A stretch of DNA of 64,000 nt from contig JAOBSW010000171.1 in assembly GCA_026214975.1 (NCBI GenBank), positions 45,741 to 109,740 on the forward strand, in the 5' to 3' direction. Under the pieces are notes generated by a model. It did no database searches and was not told the origin of the DNA. It saw only the letters and a program-made list of their open reading frames with translations. The translations under genes were made by a program, and so were the position numbers. This stretch comes from Gentiana macrophylla. Its lineage: Eukaryota > Streptophyta > Magnoliopsida > Gentianales > Gentianaceae. Each line of letters begins with the position of its first letter. Within the stretch, counting starts at the first letter, position 1. Below are positions 10,547-22,607 of this stretch, piece by piece.

Positions 10547-10830
10547 ATAATCTTCGGGATTATTCCAGTAGCATATCAAGGAGGTCCGGCGGCGGGAAAC
10601 ACCATCCACCTAGTGTTGCTGGGAGACACACGTTGGAAGGCTGTGGATTCTCAACTTGCACGGATACTACTATTGATATTGGAGTTAGGCACCATAAAAA
10701 GGTAAAAATCCAAACCTCCTTGTAGTTTGATCTTTAATTTATGTTCTTTGTTTCGTTTAGATCTAGATCTGATACTTCCGTTGCGTAATCGGGTCAATCT
10801 ATGATTGATCTGAGGATATTACATCTAACA
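10547..10830 (+). repeat. Truncated 5' LTR of Copia-A
   Basis: Matches the last 284 bp of the LTRs at 16773-18560 and 37687-39466 and ends ATTACATCTAACA. About 1.5 kb of the LTR, including the TATA box, is missing at the NUMT border. Confidence 0.88.
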
Positions 10831-10832
10831 AG

Positions 10833-10844
10833 TGGTAGCAGAGC
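10833..10844 (+). promoter_or_regulatory. Primer-binding site of Copia-A (tRNA-iMet type)
   Basis: TGGTAGCAGAGC differs by one base from TGGTATCAGAGC, the usual site complementary to initiator tRNA-Met, two bases after the LTR. Confidence 0.85.
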
Positions 10845-12727
10845 CTTTGATCTAACGATCAAAGTATATGAATTTTAGATCTAGGAGTGGAATAACATGT
10901 CAGATGTTTTTTTTATTTCATTTTTCTTATGAATTTCGAAATTTTATCATGATGCATGCTTCTGAATGTTGTGGTTGAAGAGATGGATTTGGGTTGGTAT
11001 TGTTTACCCGTAGATCTATTTTGTAGCTACTTTGTTTAGTAACAATTGAGCATATGATTTGTATCTTTAATCATGCAATTTTCGAAATTCCATGTAAAAG
11101 TAGCATCTTTTATTGTAATTTTGTTGTTCCGGGCTCGAAAAGTTGAAGATCAAGGCGAAACCCAAGGTATGAACAAGGAGAAACGGTTAAAAACCTAAAT
11201 TTTAATTTAAAAACTGCGCTACAGGACTTTCTGCGACGTTTAAAAGTGTCGCTATAAGTCTGTTTTTATTTTTTTTCATCCCTCGGCTATGGCGGCCGCA
11301 TGTGCAATTTTTTTTGTTAATATTTTTTTTATAACAAACCTGCCGTTTGGCAGAAAATAATTTAAAAAAAAATAAAAAAAATTTTATTTTTTTGGAAATA
11401 ATTTGCAACAGCCGAGAATAAAAAAAAAATGTTTTTATTATAAAAAGGGATTTAATTATAATAAATTGGTTTTATTTAATTAAAAGGCCTTTCTCCTCTT
11501 GGGTGTTCGTGGTTCGTGATCCGGCAGTTCGAGTTCAAGATTCAAAGATCAAGACTCGAAGACGTAGATTAAGTTTTACTTTTCCTTAGAAAATAGTTAG
11601 TCGGGGATACCAACGATTCATCTCGGTGTTTACTTTTCGGTATAATTTTGTGTTTGATCAAGATTACGTGCTTAAAACCGGAAAATTGCCATGACTTGAA
11701 TAATTAGTATGAATGCTTATTAATTTAATATGTGATTGTTAAATAATAAGTAACTAATTATAAAAACCGAGGAACAGGGTTTTGTCAATCGTTACGATTT
11801 TAGTGATGGATTCTTGGTGAATCCCACTTAGATAAATCATTGAGCTTTTCGGTGATGGCTTCTCAGTGAACCCACCTTAAACAGAAACGAGATTACGCTT
11901 TGGGTGACAATTTAGAAATCGGAGAATTTTAGTACATGGGTTCGGAAATGGTCTAACCATGGTTGGGTGAGTTCAACCGAGCTTCGGCTCACTCGACTCC
12001 CATCCACGTGTGATGTACGTTACAGTAGTTCAACAAGACTCAGCATAGCCGATAAGCCTTCGGGCTAAACGGGGCTTCTCATGCCGGATTGGCCTGAACT
12101 GTCACATATGTTCCAATGAATAAGACGGCGTAGGATTGCCTACATAACCGACCTTATTCGGAGTACTTTGATTTATTGTTTCTTATTGTCAAGGCCAAAA
12201 CTGTAATTAGTAAACCCACAACTTTTTCAAATTATTGAGTGGGAGCGGGGAAGGCGACAGCCAACCCCACAGCCTCTACTATAGATGCAAGCACGTGAGA
12301 GAATGGTGACACCTCGTGCCGCTTTGATTTCGGCCCCCTTCGGATGGTGTTCACCGCTATCAAAATTCAAGGCTTGGTCTCCGAAAGGATAGGATATCGG
12401 GTACTCGCTGGGTCACTGACATGCCCCTCATAGGCATACTCGGGGCGTACTTTGAGATCTGATATAGTAGGTCACACTCTTTATGGATTTTTTTGAAATA
12501 TCTAGGCTAGAAAAAGGAAGGTAATCAACGATTCTCGAAGCTTAATCATTGAGAGAGATTGTCTCAGTTTAACCGTCATATTGCTGATATCGACCCTCTC
12601 GGACAGTACTGTGTGAGGTTAAATCCTTGGAATGGTAGGATAGACTTTATATAAGTTTATTATTCCTAAAATATAAATTATAGTAGTGTATATTTGATTA
12701 AGTTACTGTCATTTTATTTACAGCATC
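10845..12727 (+). other. Untranslated leader of Copia-A
   Basis: Non-coding sequence between the primer-binding site and gag, alignable with 39481-41493 of Copia-D and partly with 34049-35511 of Copia-C. A/T-rich homopolymers occur near 11290-11430. No supported open frame. Confidence 0.75.
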
Positions 12728-14134
12728 ATGTCTTTGCAAATTCAAACTTTACTGAATGATAAGCAAAATGGCGACAATTTTACTAAGTGGAAAAGTAACG
12801 TAAACGTGGTGCTCATATTTGAGAATGCGCAATTTGTTTTGACTGAGGAGTGCCCTGTTCTTCCCCCTCAAAATCCGCCTAAACAAATTTGCGATCAACA
12901 TAAAAAATGGACAAAGGCGAATAATAAGGCAAGAGGCATCTTCTTAGCCTCAGTGTCGGAGGTCATTCGGAGCAAGATTCAGGGTTTTAATACTGCACAA
13001 GAAATTATGCAGCATTTGACCACCATGTTTGGCAAACCGTCTGATCAAGCAAGACACGAGGCCCTGAGGAAGGCTGTCAATGCCAAGATGAGGCGGGGTC
13101 AGTCGGTTACTGGTCATGTGATGAACATGATTAGTTACTTCACTAAATCAGAAACTCATGGTGCGACTATAGACGATGCTACCCAAGTGTCCGTGATTAT
13201 CGAATTATTGACACCTGATTTCCTGACGTTCAAGACTAACTACATCATGACTAAGACTCGTCTTTCCATGACGGAGTTGATCAACGAACTTCAAGTCTAC
13301 GAGGGTCTTTCCACGAAAGATAAATCACAATATCAAGAAAAGAATGCTGAGGCCAATGTGGTCGTAGCCAAGGCGTCTAAGTCTAACCATCAGGGTAAGC
13401 AAAAGAATAAGAAACAAACTACTCCGGCGCCTAAACCTATGAAGAAGAAGGCTACGCCAAATGCACCATCCAAGCCCCAGGGCAAGTGTTTTTACTGCAA
13501 TGAGATAGGGCACTGGTGTCGTCATTGCCCCGTATATCTCAAAGATGTAAAGGATGGGAAGGTTAAGGCTAGCAATGGGAAAGATAAGAAAGGTAATCAT
13601 GAATTACTTGTCTTGGAATCTTTTAATGTAGCTAAAGATGTGTCAATTTGGATACTGGATACTGGAGCTTCTAACCATGTATGTTCTTCATTGCAGATCC
13701 TTAGTTTCTTTCAGGACCTAGAGGAAGGAGCTCAAGTTATGAGAGTCGGCACCGGGGAATTAGTTTCAGCGAAAGCAGTGGGAGCTGTTGAGTTACAATT
13801 TGGAAATAAAACTTTGAAGTTAGACAATGTTTATTTTATTCCAAATTTTAGGAGAAATTTAATTTTGTATTCTGCTTTGAAAAACCAGTTGTACTCTATT
13901 TCCTTTATGAATAATGAGTTTACTATTTCAAAGAATGGTTTTACTTTGTGTACTACTGTATTAGAAAATGGATTATATTTCCTTAAAACAACGCATGCTC
14001 CCCTGCTAAATACTGAAATGTTTAAAATAGCCCATCAAAAATCTGCTAAAAGGCAGAAAATTTCTCATAAAGAAGATAGTACATATCTTTGGCACCTTAG
14101 GCTTGGTCACATTTCCTTGGAAAGACTAAAATGA
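12728..14134 (+). pseudogene. Copia-A gag, protease and GAG-pre-integrase part of the polyprotein
   Basis: Open frame of 468 codons beginning MSLQIQTLLNDK. The first ~220 residues are a Copia-type capsid domain (UBN2/gag family). A zinc knuckle of the form C-x2-C-x4-H-x4-C (CFYCNEIGHWCRHC) lies at roughly residue 255. The protease motif WILDTGASNHV follows at about residue 305, and the pre-integrase motif YLWHLRLGHISLERL is at the end. The frame is cut by TGA at 14132-14134, where Copia-D and its kin have CGA, so a single C-to-T change ended it. The polyprotein would normally continue for about 900 more codons. This part is the best preserved gag in the window, but without a working pol it is a relic. 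Confidence 0.88.
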
Positions 14135-16710
14135 CTGGCTAAGGGTAATTCCTTAAAAGAGTAAGTTGTTGACTCGTTGCCGGTCTGCGAATCTTGCCTG
14201 GAGGGAAAAATGACTAAGCGTCCCTTCTCGTCAAAAGGGAATAGGTCCAAAGAACCTCTAGAGTTAGTACATTCAGACCTTTGTGGTCTGATGAATGTGC
14301 AAGTTAGAGGCGGATTCGATTATTTTATTACTTTCATCGACGACTACTCGAGGATCGGATATGTTTACCTGCTGCATTGAAATTCCGAGACTTTTGGCAA
14401 GTTTAAAGAATTTCAAGCAGAAGCCGAAAAGCAGTTAGGCAATTCTTTGAAATGCCTTCCCTCTGATCAAGGAGGAGAGTACTTAGATACTGAGTTCACT
14501 GACAACCTACTTGAACATGGGATTTGTTCCCAACGTTCTACGCCTAGGACACCTCAGCAAAATGGAGTTGCTGAAAGGAGAAATAGAACCTTCATTGACA
14601 TGGTCAGATCAATGATGAGCTATGCCTCGCTACTGATATCCTTTTGGGGATATGATCTAGAAGCAGCGCTATACATACTGAATGTAGTACCGTCAAAGTC
14701 TGTCATAACGACACCTTATGAAATGTGGAGGGGACGGCTGGAAGGCCTAAATCTATTCCGCATTTGGGGATGTCCTGCACATGTGATGGTGGAAAAGACT
14801 AGCAAACTACAAAAGCGTACGAAAGTATGTCTGTTTGTGGGTTACCCCAAGGGAACACGTGGAGGTCTGTTTTACGATCCGGAAGATAACAAGGTGATAG
14901 TTTCGACTAATGTCGCGTTTTTGGAGGATCAATATATGACAGATTTCAAGCCTCGAAGTAAAGTCCTACTTGAGGAGTTACTTTCTGACGAGGTCAAACC
15001 ACAAGTACCACCTAGTGTTACTGTAGACAACACCGCGAATGCAACAATCATCCCTCTTCCTAATCCACCCAGACGTTCTGAGAGAGTGGTTCGGCCACCA
15101 AATCGGTTTGGACAATCAGAGGCGAACGTAGCCGTCTCTGATGGTGTGGAAGACGATCTAGTGTCTTTTCGCAAGGCCATGGATGATCGTGACAAGGATC
15201 AATAAGTTTACGCGATGAATCAAGAGATAGAGTCAATGTACTCTAACTCTGTCTGGAAACTTGTAGATTTCCCCAAAGGGTTAAAACCCATAGGGAGCAA
15301 GTGGATCCACAAGAGGAAGTGAGGATTTGATGGTAAGGTGCAAACCTTTAAAGCACGGCTTGTAGCTAAGGGCTACACATAGAGGATGGTATAGACTACG
15401 AAGAGACCTTCTCCCCTGTGGCCATGCTTAAATCCATCCGGATCCTCCTTTCTATTGCTGCATGCCTAGATTATGAAATCTAGCAAATGGATGTCAAGAC
15501 AACATTTCTTAACGGCTTTCTCGATGAGGAAATCTATATGCAGCAACCAGAAGGATACATCGAGGAAGGCCAAGAGCATAAAGTGTGCAAGTTGCTGAGA
15601 TCCATTTATGGGTTGAAGCAAGCATCTCGGTCTTGGAATCATAGATTTCATGACACTATTAAGTCATATGATTTCGAACGAAATCCTGATGAACCTTGTG
15701 TATACATGAAAGTCGTTAAGGGTGTTGTACGTAGATGACATTCTCCTAATTGGAAACGATAAGGGGATGTTTCCGGACGTTAAATTTTGTTTGGCTAGCC
15801 AATTCCAAATGAAAGATTTGGGAGAGGCGAATTATGTTCTCAGGATCCAATTAATACGGGGTCGCAAGAACAGGATGTTAGCTCTTTCACAAGACACTTA
15901 CACTGATAAGGTGATGGCTAGATATAGCATGACGGACGCAAAGAGGGGTTACCTACCAACTCGTCACGGAGTCCATCTCTCTAAGACTCAGAGTCCTCGG
16001 ACTCCTGAGGAAATAGAGGCTATGGAAAGAGTGCATTATGCTTCGGCTGTAGGTAGTCTAATGTACGCAATGTTGTGCACTAGACCTGACATCTGTTATG
16101 GCGTTGGACTCGTCAGTCGTTATCAGTCGAATCCGGACAATGAGCATTGGATTGCAGTAAATAACCTCTTAAAGTATTTGAAGAGGACTAGGAATTATAT
16201 GCTGGTATATTCGGGTGCAAGCCTGGATGTACAGGGGTACACTGACTTTGACTTTCAGTCAGATCAAGATGATTTCAAATCTACCCTAGGCTCCGTGTTT
16301 ACCATTGGTGGTGGTGCAGTCATTGGAAGAAGCGTCAAGCAATCCAGCACGGCTGATTCTACTATGGAAGCTGAATACATAACGGCCTCTGAGGCAGCTA
16401 AGGAAGCAGTTTGGCTAAAGAAGTTCCTGAGTGGTTTAAGGGTCTCTCCAAATCACAACGATCCGATCACTCTCTATTGTGACAACAACGGGTATCAAAT
16501 TCGAAGGAACCCCGTAGTCACCGCAAGTCGAAGCATATCGAGTGAAAGTACCATTTAATCAGAGAGATTGTACAAAGAGGAGACATTTCCGTCAAGAAAA
16601 TCGCCTCTGTTGACAACCCCGCTGATCCTTTCACCAAGACATTGCCGTTAGAAGTCTTCAACCGGCACTTGGAGATTATTGGTATTAGGGACATGACTTA
16701 TTTTCTTTAG
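14135..16710 (+). pseudogene. Copia-A integrase, reverse transcriptase and RNase H remnants
   Basis: This continues the polyprotein after the stop at 14132. The integrase pieces (14177-14380, 14447-15205) show the zinc-binding CESCLEGK, the catalytic HSDLCG and DQGGEY regions, and QQNGVAERRNRT. RT pieces follow: MDVKTTFLNGFLDEEIYMQQ at 15487 and LYVDDILLIGND at 15722, the YVDD active site. RNase H follows, with TDFDFQSD, STMEAEY and LYCDNN, and the normal stop is at 16708-16710. Breaks include stops at 14378, 15203, near 15320 (TGA) and 15481 (TAG), a two-base loss near 15380, and a loss of about 17 bp just before the YVDD region at about 15720. Copia-D shares the last four types of lesion. 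Confidence 0.88.
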
Positions 16711-16760
16711 AGAAAGTGGGAGTTGTATTGCTGTAACAATTAATCCACTTGCCTTTCGTG

Positions 16761-16772
16761 CAAGTGGGAGAT
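16761..16772 (+). promoter_or_regulatory. Polypurine tract of Copia-A
   Basis: CAAGTGGGAGAT lies directly before the 3' LTR start TGTTAGG, the standard position for plus-strand priming. Confidence 0.8.
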
Positions 16773-18560
16773 TGTTAGGTTTTATGCCCGAAAGACAATT
16801 TGTAATTGTTTTATTTAAATAAATGATAGAATTTATTTCATCTTATTTATTCGCATTTATTGCCAATATTAATACACTACAGAAAACCCTAAGTATATTG
16901 ATTATGTAATCACATAACTCATTGTATGGCTATACATACGGGGATTGAGTTTGTGAAATATACCTAAAATTAACTTAGTCCGTAGCGTTTATTAATCTGA
17001 GTATGGGTCTCTAGATTAATTTGCTAATAATGCGCCCATAACATTTTAGGTGTGACATTCTTATCCGGACTGTCGGTAATAGGGTACCTAATAGGGCATT
17101 TATCTATGATGATAATCATATAGGGCTGGACCAATTTCATTTGAGTTGTCGATATAATTCCGTAATCGAGAAGTCTTATCGAATCACAAGTTGATCATGA
17201 TTAATCTCAATCCTGAGGTGATCATAGACAACTGCTTAGACTAGGGTGGAGTTTGATGTGTTAGTATGGATCACTTCGTAGTATGTGGTCCAACACTTCA
17301 CGTTGGCTCTATTCTAGAATGAGAGAGTAGTATGTGTTATTACAGATTTGGAATCCATTCCTTCCCTCAGGAAGTAGACAGACGGTTCCCATATTTGTTA
17401 ACCCTAGAAACTGATCGATCAGCCGAGTTCATATTATATTGGTTATGAACTAATTGATCACTAGGGGGTTAATGGTAAATAAGGATAATATGTTTCGGGA
17501 AGGGTTTACGGAAATATCCCGAATCGAAGTGAACAGTCTATGGAGGATTTATTCGTATGTAATGATTATATCAGTGGACGCTTTCGACTCATAAATTGAG
17601 TGTATGTTATCTATATTCGATAGAGTTCAGTTTCGGGTTTATGAGTGTAATCCCGGAATTAATAGGTTGGATATAATTATTCTGTCTGACGAATAATTTT
17701 ATTTAATTTATTGTAGCTACTGAATATGGGTCCATGGTCCCCGACGTGGCTACCAAAATAGCATAATTAGTTTTCTTGTCGATTCACCTCAATTATAATT
17801 AAATAGTGGATTGGGCTATTTAATTTGATATGTGGATTAATTGTTTAGTTGGACTAGATAATTAAATTCTTGGAAAAAGAAATTTTTCGTGGACTCGGCC
17901 CAAGGTGTAGAAAAATGCGCATGGACCTTATTTAATTAAGGTTGGGGCGGATATTGTATTAACTAATTATCATGGAATTAGTTTTCTTGGATAATTATTT
18001 AACATGCGATTAAATTATTTATGTGTTAAATAATTTAAGGAAAAGAAAATCTTTTGTATATCCTAAATTTATTTAGGAATATTTTAGATTTATCTTTTTA
18101 AGGAAAATTGATTAATGTTATTGATTTTGTATTAATTATTTAATCCTTGGGGCTTAAGTTTTACTCTCCTATATAAAGAAAGTTCTCCCAAAGCCTTTTG
18201 ACATCACAAAAACATGCCATATTGACTAGTATTTAGGTTGATATTTTTGACTAAGTACTTCGTGCTTCGAGTTGGGATAATATTCGGGATTATTCCGGTA
18301 GCATATCAAGGAGGTCTGGCTGCGGGAAACACCATCCACCTGGTGTTGCTGGGAGACACACGTTGGAAGGCTGTGGCTTATCAACTTGCGCGGATACTAC
18401 TTTCGATCTTGGAGTTAGGCAACATAAAAAGGTAAAAATCCAAACCTCCATGTAGTTTGATCTTTAATTTATGTTCTTTGTTTCGTTTAGATCTAGATCC
18501 GATACTTCCGCTGCGTAATCTGGTCAATCTATGATTGATCCGAGGATATTACATCTAACA
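16773..18560 (+). repeat. 3' LTR of Copia-A
   Basis: 1788 bp, TGTTAG...CTAACA ends. TATATAAAG lies at 18170-18178 and is the likely core promoter in this LTR. ATAGT follows at 18561-18565, the same bases that form the target duplication of Copia-D; the matching left flank has been lost. Confidence 0.92.
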
Positions 18561-20401
18561 ATAGTTTCTACTAACACAACGTTCTAGAAAGATCAATATA
18601 TGGCAGACTTCAAACCTCGAAGTAAAATTGTACTTGAGGAGTTACTTCCTGACGAGGTCAGACCACTGGTTACACCTAGTGTCAGTGACAACAACACATG
18701 AACGCACCTATCAACCCAGAAAATCATGTTCCACCCAGGCATATTGAGAGAGTGGTTTGGCCACCAATTCGGTATGGGATGCAATCAGAGGCGGACGTAG
18801 CCATCTCTGATGGAGTGGAAGATGATCCAGTGTCCTTTCGTAGGGCCATGGATGATCTTGACAAAGAAAAATGGGTTGATGCGATGAACCAAGAGATGGA
18901 GTCTATGTACTCTAACTCTGTGTGGAAACTTGTAGATTGCCCCAAGGGTGTCAAACCCATAAGTAGAAAATGGCTCTACAAGTGAAAGCGAGGATTTGAT
19001 GGGAAGGTTCAAACCTTCAAAGCACAGCTTGTAGCCAAGGGTTACACACAGAGAGATGGTATAGACTATGAAGATACTTTCTCCTCTGTGGCCATGCTGA
19101 AATCCATCCGGATCCTCCTTTCGATGGCTGCATGCCTAGATTATGAAATCTGGTAGATGGATGTTAAGACAGCCTTTCTTAACGGCTTCCTTGACGAGGA
19201 AATATATATGCAACAACCAGAAGGATTTATCGAGCAAGGCCAAGAGCACAAGGTGTGCAAGTTGCTAAGATCCATTTATGGGTTGAAGCAAGCTTCTCGG
19301 TCTTGGAATCATAGATTTGATGAGACCATTAAGTCATATGATTTCGAACAAAACTTTGATGAGCCTTGTGTATAGAAGAAAGTCATCAAAGATAAGGTTG
19401 CATTCTTAGTGTTGTACGTTGACGATATTCTGCTAATCGGAAACGATAAGGGTATGTTGTCGGACGTAAAAAGTTGGTTAGCCAGCAAATTCCAAATGAA
19501 AGATTTCGGAGTGGCAAATTATGTTCTAGGGATCCAACTTATAAGGGATCGTAAGAACAAGATGTTAGCTCTGTCCCAGGCATCTTATATTGATAAGGTG
19601 TTGGCACAATATAGCATGGAGAATGCAAAGAAGGGTTTTCTACCAACCCGTCATGGTGTTCACCTCCCTAAGAAACAGGGTCCTCAGACTCCTAAAGAAA
19701 TAGAGGCTATGGGAAGAGTGCCATATGCTTCGGCTGTTGGTAGTCTAATGTATGCAATGATGTGCACTAGACCGGACATCTGTTATGGTGTTGGAATCGT
19801 CAGCCGTTATCAATCCAATACAGGAATGGAACATTAGGCAGTAGTAAAGAATCGCCTCAAGTATATGAAGAGAACGAGGAATTATATGTACGTGTATTCG
19901 GGTGCAAACCCGGATATTAAAGGGTACACTGATTCTAACTTCCAGTCGGATAGAGATGATTTCAAATCTACCTCTGGCTCAGTTTTTACTCTCAGAGGCA
20001 GTGCATTCATTTGGAGAAGCGTAAAGCAATCCAGTATAGCTGATTCAACTATGGAAGCCGAATACATAGCGGCCTCTTAGGCAGCTAAGGAAGCAGTTTG
20101 GCTGAATAAGTTCATGGGTGGTTTAGGAGTAATCCCAAATCACAATGATCCGATATGTCTCTATTGTGACAACAATGGGGCTATGTCAAATTTGAAGGAA
20201 CCCCGTAGTCATCGCAAGTCAAAGCATATAGAGCGAAAGTACCATTTGATGAGAGAAATTGTTCAACAATGAGACATTTCCGTATAGAAAATCCCCTCTG
20301 AAGACAGCCTGGCTGATCCTTTCACCAAAACATTCCCGTTAGAAGTCTTCAACAGGCATTTGGAGAATATGGGTATTACGGACATGACTTATTTGCTTTA
20401 G
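18561..20401 (+). pseudogene. Copia-B integrase end, reverse transcriptase and RNase H remnant
   Basis: It begins in mid-polyprotein right after the Copia-A 3' LTR, because Copia-A is inserted in this element. After the integrase tail come WVDAMNQEMESMYSNSVWKLV (18880s), MDVKTAFLNGFLDEEIYMQQ (19157), YVDDILLIGND (19412), then RNase H with STMEAEYIAAS (20050s) and LYCDNN. The normal stop is at 20399-20401. In-frame stops occur near 18590, 18983, 19155, 19373, 19836 and 20078, so the frame is thoroughly decayed. The sequence is nearly the same as the Copia-C part at 49639-51266, and both have a TAG in the same codon shortly after the junction. Confidence 0.88.
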
Positions 20402-20487
20402 AGCAAGTGGGAGATGTAGTTTGCTGTAATATAGATAGGGTGTGCCCTAAAACAATTAATCATTTGTCTTTCATGCAAGTGGGAGAT

Positions 20488-22268
20488 TGTTAGGTGTAGT
20501 GCCAGGACGACAATTTTGTAATTGTTTTATTTAAATAAATGACATAATTATATATTCATTTTATTATTTGCATTTATGCTTATGTTATACACTGCTGAAA
20601 ACCCTAAGTATATCGGTATGTAATCATATAACTCAGTGTATGGAATACACACAAGGATTGAGTTAGTGATGATATGCTTAAAACTAGTTAGTCCGTGGTG
20701 AATTTAATCAGAGTATGGGTCTCATGATTAATATACCAATAATGCACCCATAACACTTAACGGTGTGACCGTCTTATCCGGACCATCGGTATAGTGTACC
20801 TAGTTGGGCATTTATATATGATGTCTATCATATAGGACTAGACCGATTTGATTTGAATTCTTGATAAAATTCCGTGATCGAGAAATCTTATTGAATCACA
20901 AAATGATCATTTATGGATTAATCTCGATCCTGATGTGATGACAGTCTACTGCTTGGTTCAAAGTAGGGTTTGATGTGTTAGTTAAGGATCACTTGGATAC
21001 ATGTGATCTGAACACTTCTCTTTGGCTCTATTCAGGAATGAGTGAGTAGTCGGTGACTTCACAGATTTGGAATCCATTCCTTCATGCGGGAAGTAGATAG
21101 ACAGTTCCCTTATTTGTTAATCCTAGAAACTGATCGATGGGCCCAGTTCATATTATATTAGTTATGAACTAATTCATCACTAGGGGGTTAATGGTAAATA
21201 AGGATAAGATGTTTTGAGAAGGGTTTACGGAAATATCCCGAATCAAAACGAATAGTCTATGGAGGATTTATCCGTATGTAATGATTATATCAATGGACGC
21301 TTTTACACAATGATTAGAGTGTAAGTATATCTATAATCGATAGAGTTTAGTTTCGGGTTTATGGTGGTGTAATCCCGGAATTAATAGATTGAATAAGAAT
21401 TGTTCTGTTCAATGAATAATTTTATTTAATTTTTTGTAGCTACTGGTTATAGGTCCATGGTCCCCGATGTGGCTCCTAACATGCATATGTTTTTTGACGT
21501 TAGGCCTCAAATAATAATTAAGTAGTTGGACTATTTAATTGATGTGTGATTTATTAAACAATAAAATACATGGAAAAGACATTTTTCGTGGACTCGGCCC
21601 ATAATGTGAAATTTCGTGTGAACACTAATTTTCTAGTATTGGGGGCGTGTTTTTGTCTTGGTAATTATCAAGAAATTAGTTTTCTTGATAATTATAAGAC
21701 ATGTGATTAATTGTTTTTTTGTTAAATAATTAATTATGGAAAATATATTAGATTGATCCTTAAATATTCTAGATTTATTCTAGATTATTCCAGGAGTATC
21801 TTTTTTGAGAAAATGATTATTATAATTGAGTTTGTATTAATTATTAAATCCTTGGAGGACAAGGATTTCTCTCCTATATAAAGAGAGTTCTCCTAAGCCT
21901 TTTCATCGATAACAATACACGACATATACACACCAAAATAAGCTAGGAATTTTCGGCCAAGCATAGGGTTTAGAGTTGTGAAAATCTTCGGGATTTTCCG
22001 GGTAGCATATCAAGGAGGTCAAGCATCAAGGATCAACATTCACCGGTTGTTGCTTGGAGATACACATCGGAATATCGTGGCATCTCAACTATTCGGATCT
22101 CGGCTTCTCAATCCTGGAGTTCATCCTTTTTGATTGGTAAGTAGATCTCACCTTCTTGTATTTAAATCTTAAATTATGTAGTTTAATTTTATATGATCGT
22201 GATCCTCTTGTTTATTCCACCGTGTAATCGGGCAGATCTAGATCCGTCCGGCGATATTACATCAAACA
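20488..22268 (+). repeat. LTR shared by Copia-B and the following internal start
   Basis: 1781 bp, TGTTAGG...CAAACA. It is preceded by RNase H and a polypurine tract (as a 3' LTR) and followed by a primer-binding site (as a 5' LTR). TATATAAAG is at 21875-21883. This double role indicates a tandem arrangement of elements sharing LTRs. Confidence 0.9.
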
Positions 22269-22607
22269 AGTGGTATCCGAGCCTCCGATCTATAAATTAA
22301 AGTATATAATTGATAGATCTAGGTGTGGAATTGCATGTAGAAATTTGTTTTCTATATACGTATTTTTTGTTGTGATTGGTTGTTATGGTTGAAGAGATGA
22401 ATTGTGGTTGGTACTGTTTACCCGTTAGATCTATTGTAAACTCATATAAAATCGTTTATATGAGTATATGAAATTATGTAATTTATTTGTTGTTGTAATT
22501 TTAATTTCCTAGAAGTAGATCTTTTTTGTAGTTATTGTCTTTTTTTTTATTTTCCCGGAGATTGAGCCTTGAAACGACAATCTCTCCGGTCATAATGAAG
22601 AATAAAA
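22269..22607 (+). mobile_element. Start of a second Copia-B/C-type internal region
   Basis: Primer-binding site TGGTATCCGAGC at 22271-22282 (one mismatch to TGGTATCAGAGC), then leader sequence matching 24594-24653 of Copia-C in its first part. It ends where gene-like sequence in the opposite orientation begins. No gag is present. Confidence 0.8.

Larger units (their letters stand above)
10547..18560 (+). mobile_element. Copia-A: LTR retrotransposon, 5' truncated, nested in Copia-B
   Basis: The 5' LTR is reduced to its last 284 bp at the NUMT junction. The internal region carries a primer-binding site, a leader of about 1.9 kb, a broken gag-pol and a polypurine tract; the full 3' LTR is 16773-18560. 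The domain order protease, integrase, RT, RNase H makes it Copia. It is followed by ATAGTTTCTACTAAC, mid-integrase sequence of its host, exactly as Copia-D is. Confidence 0.9.

Noticed and set aside
10547..10830. Plus-strand frame reading ...LVLLGDTRW... as a gene
   Set aside because: It is the end of a Copia LTR, present in the same form in every LTR of this family.
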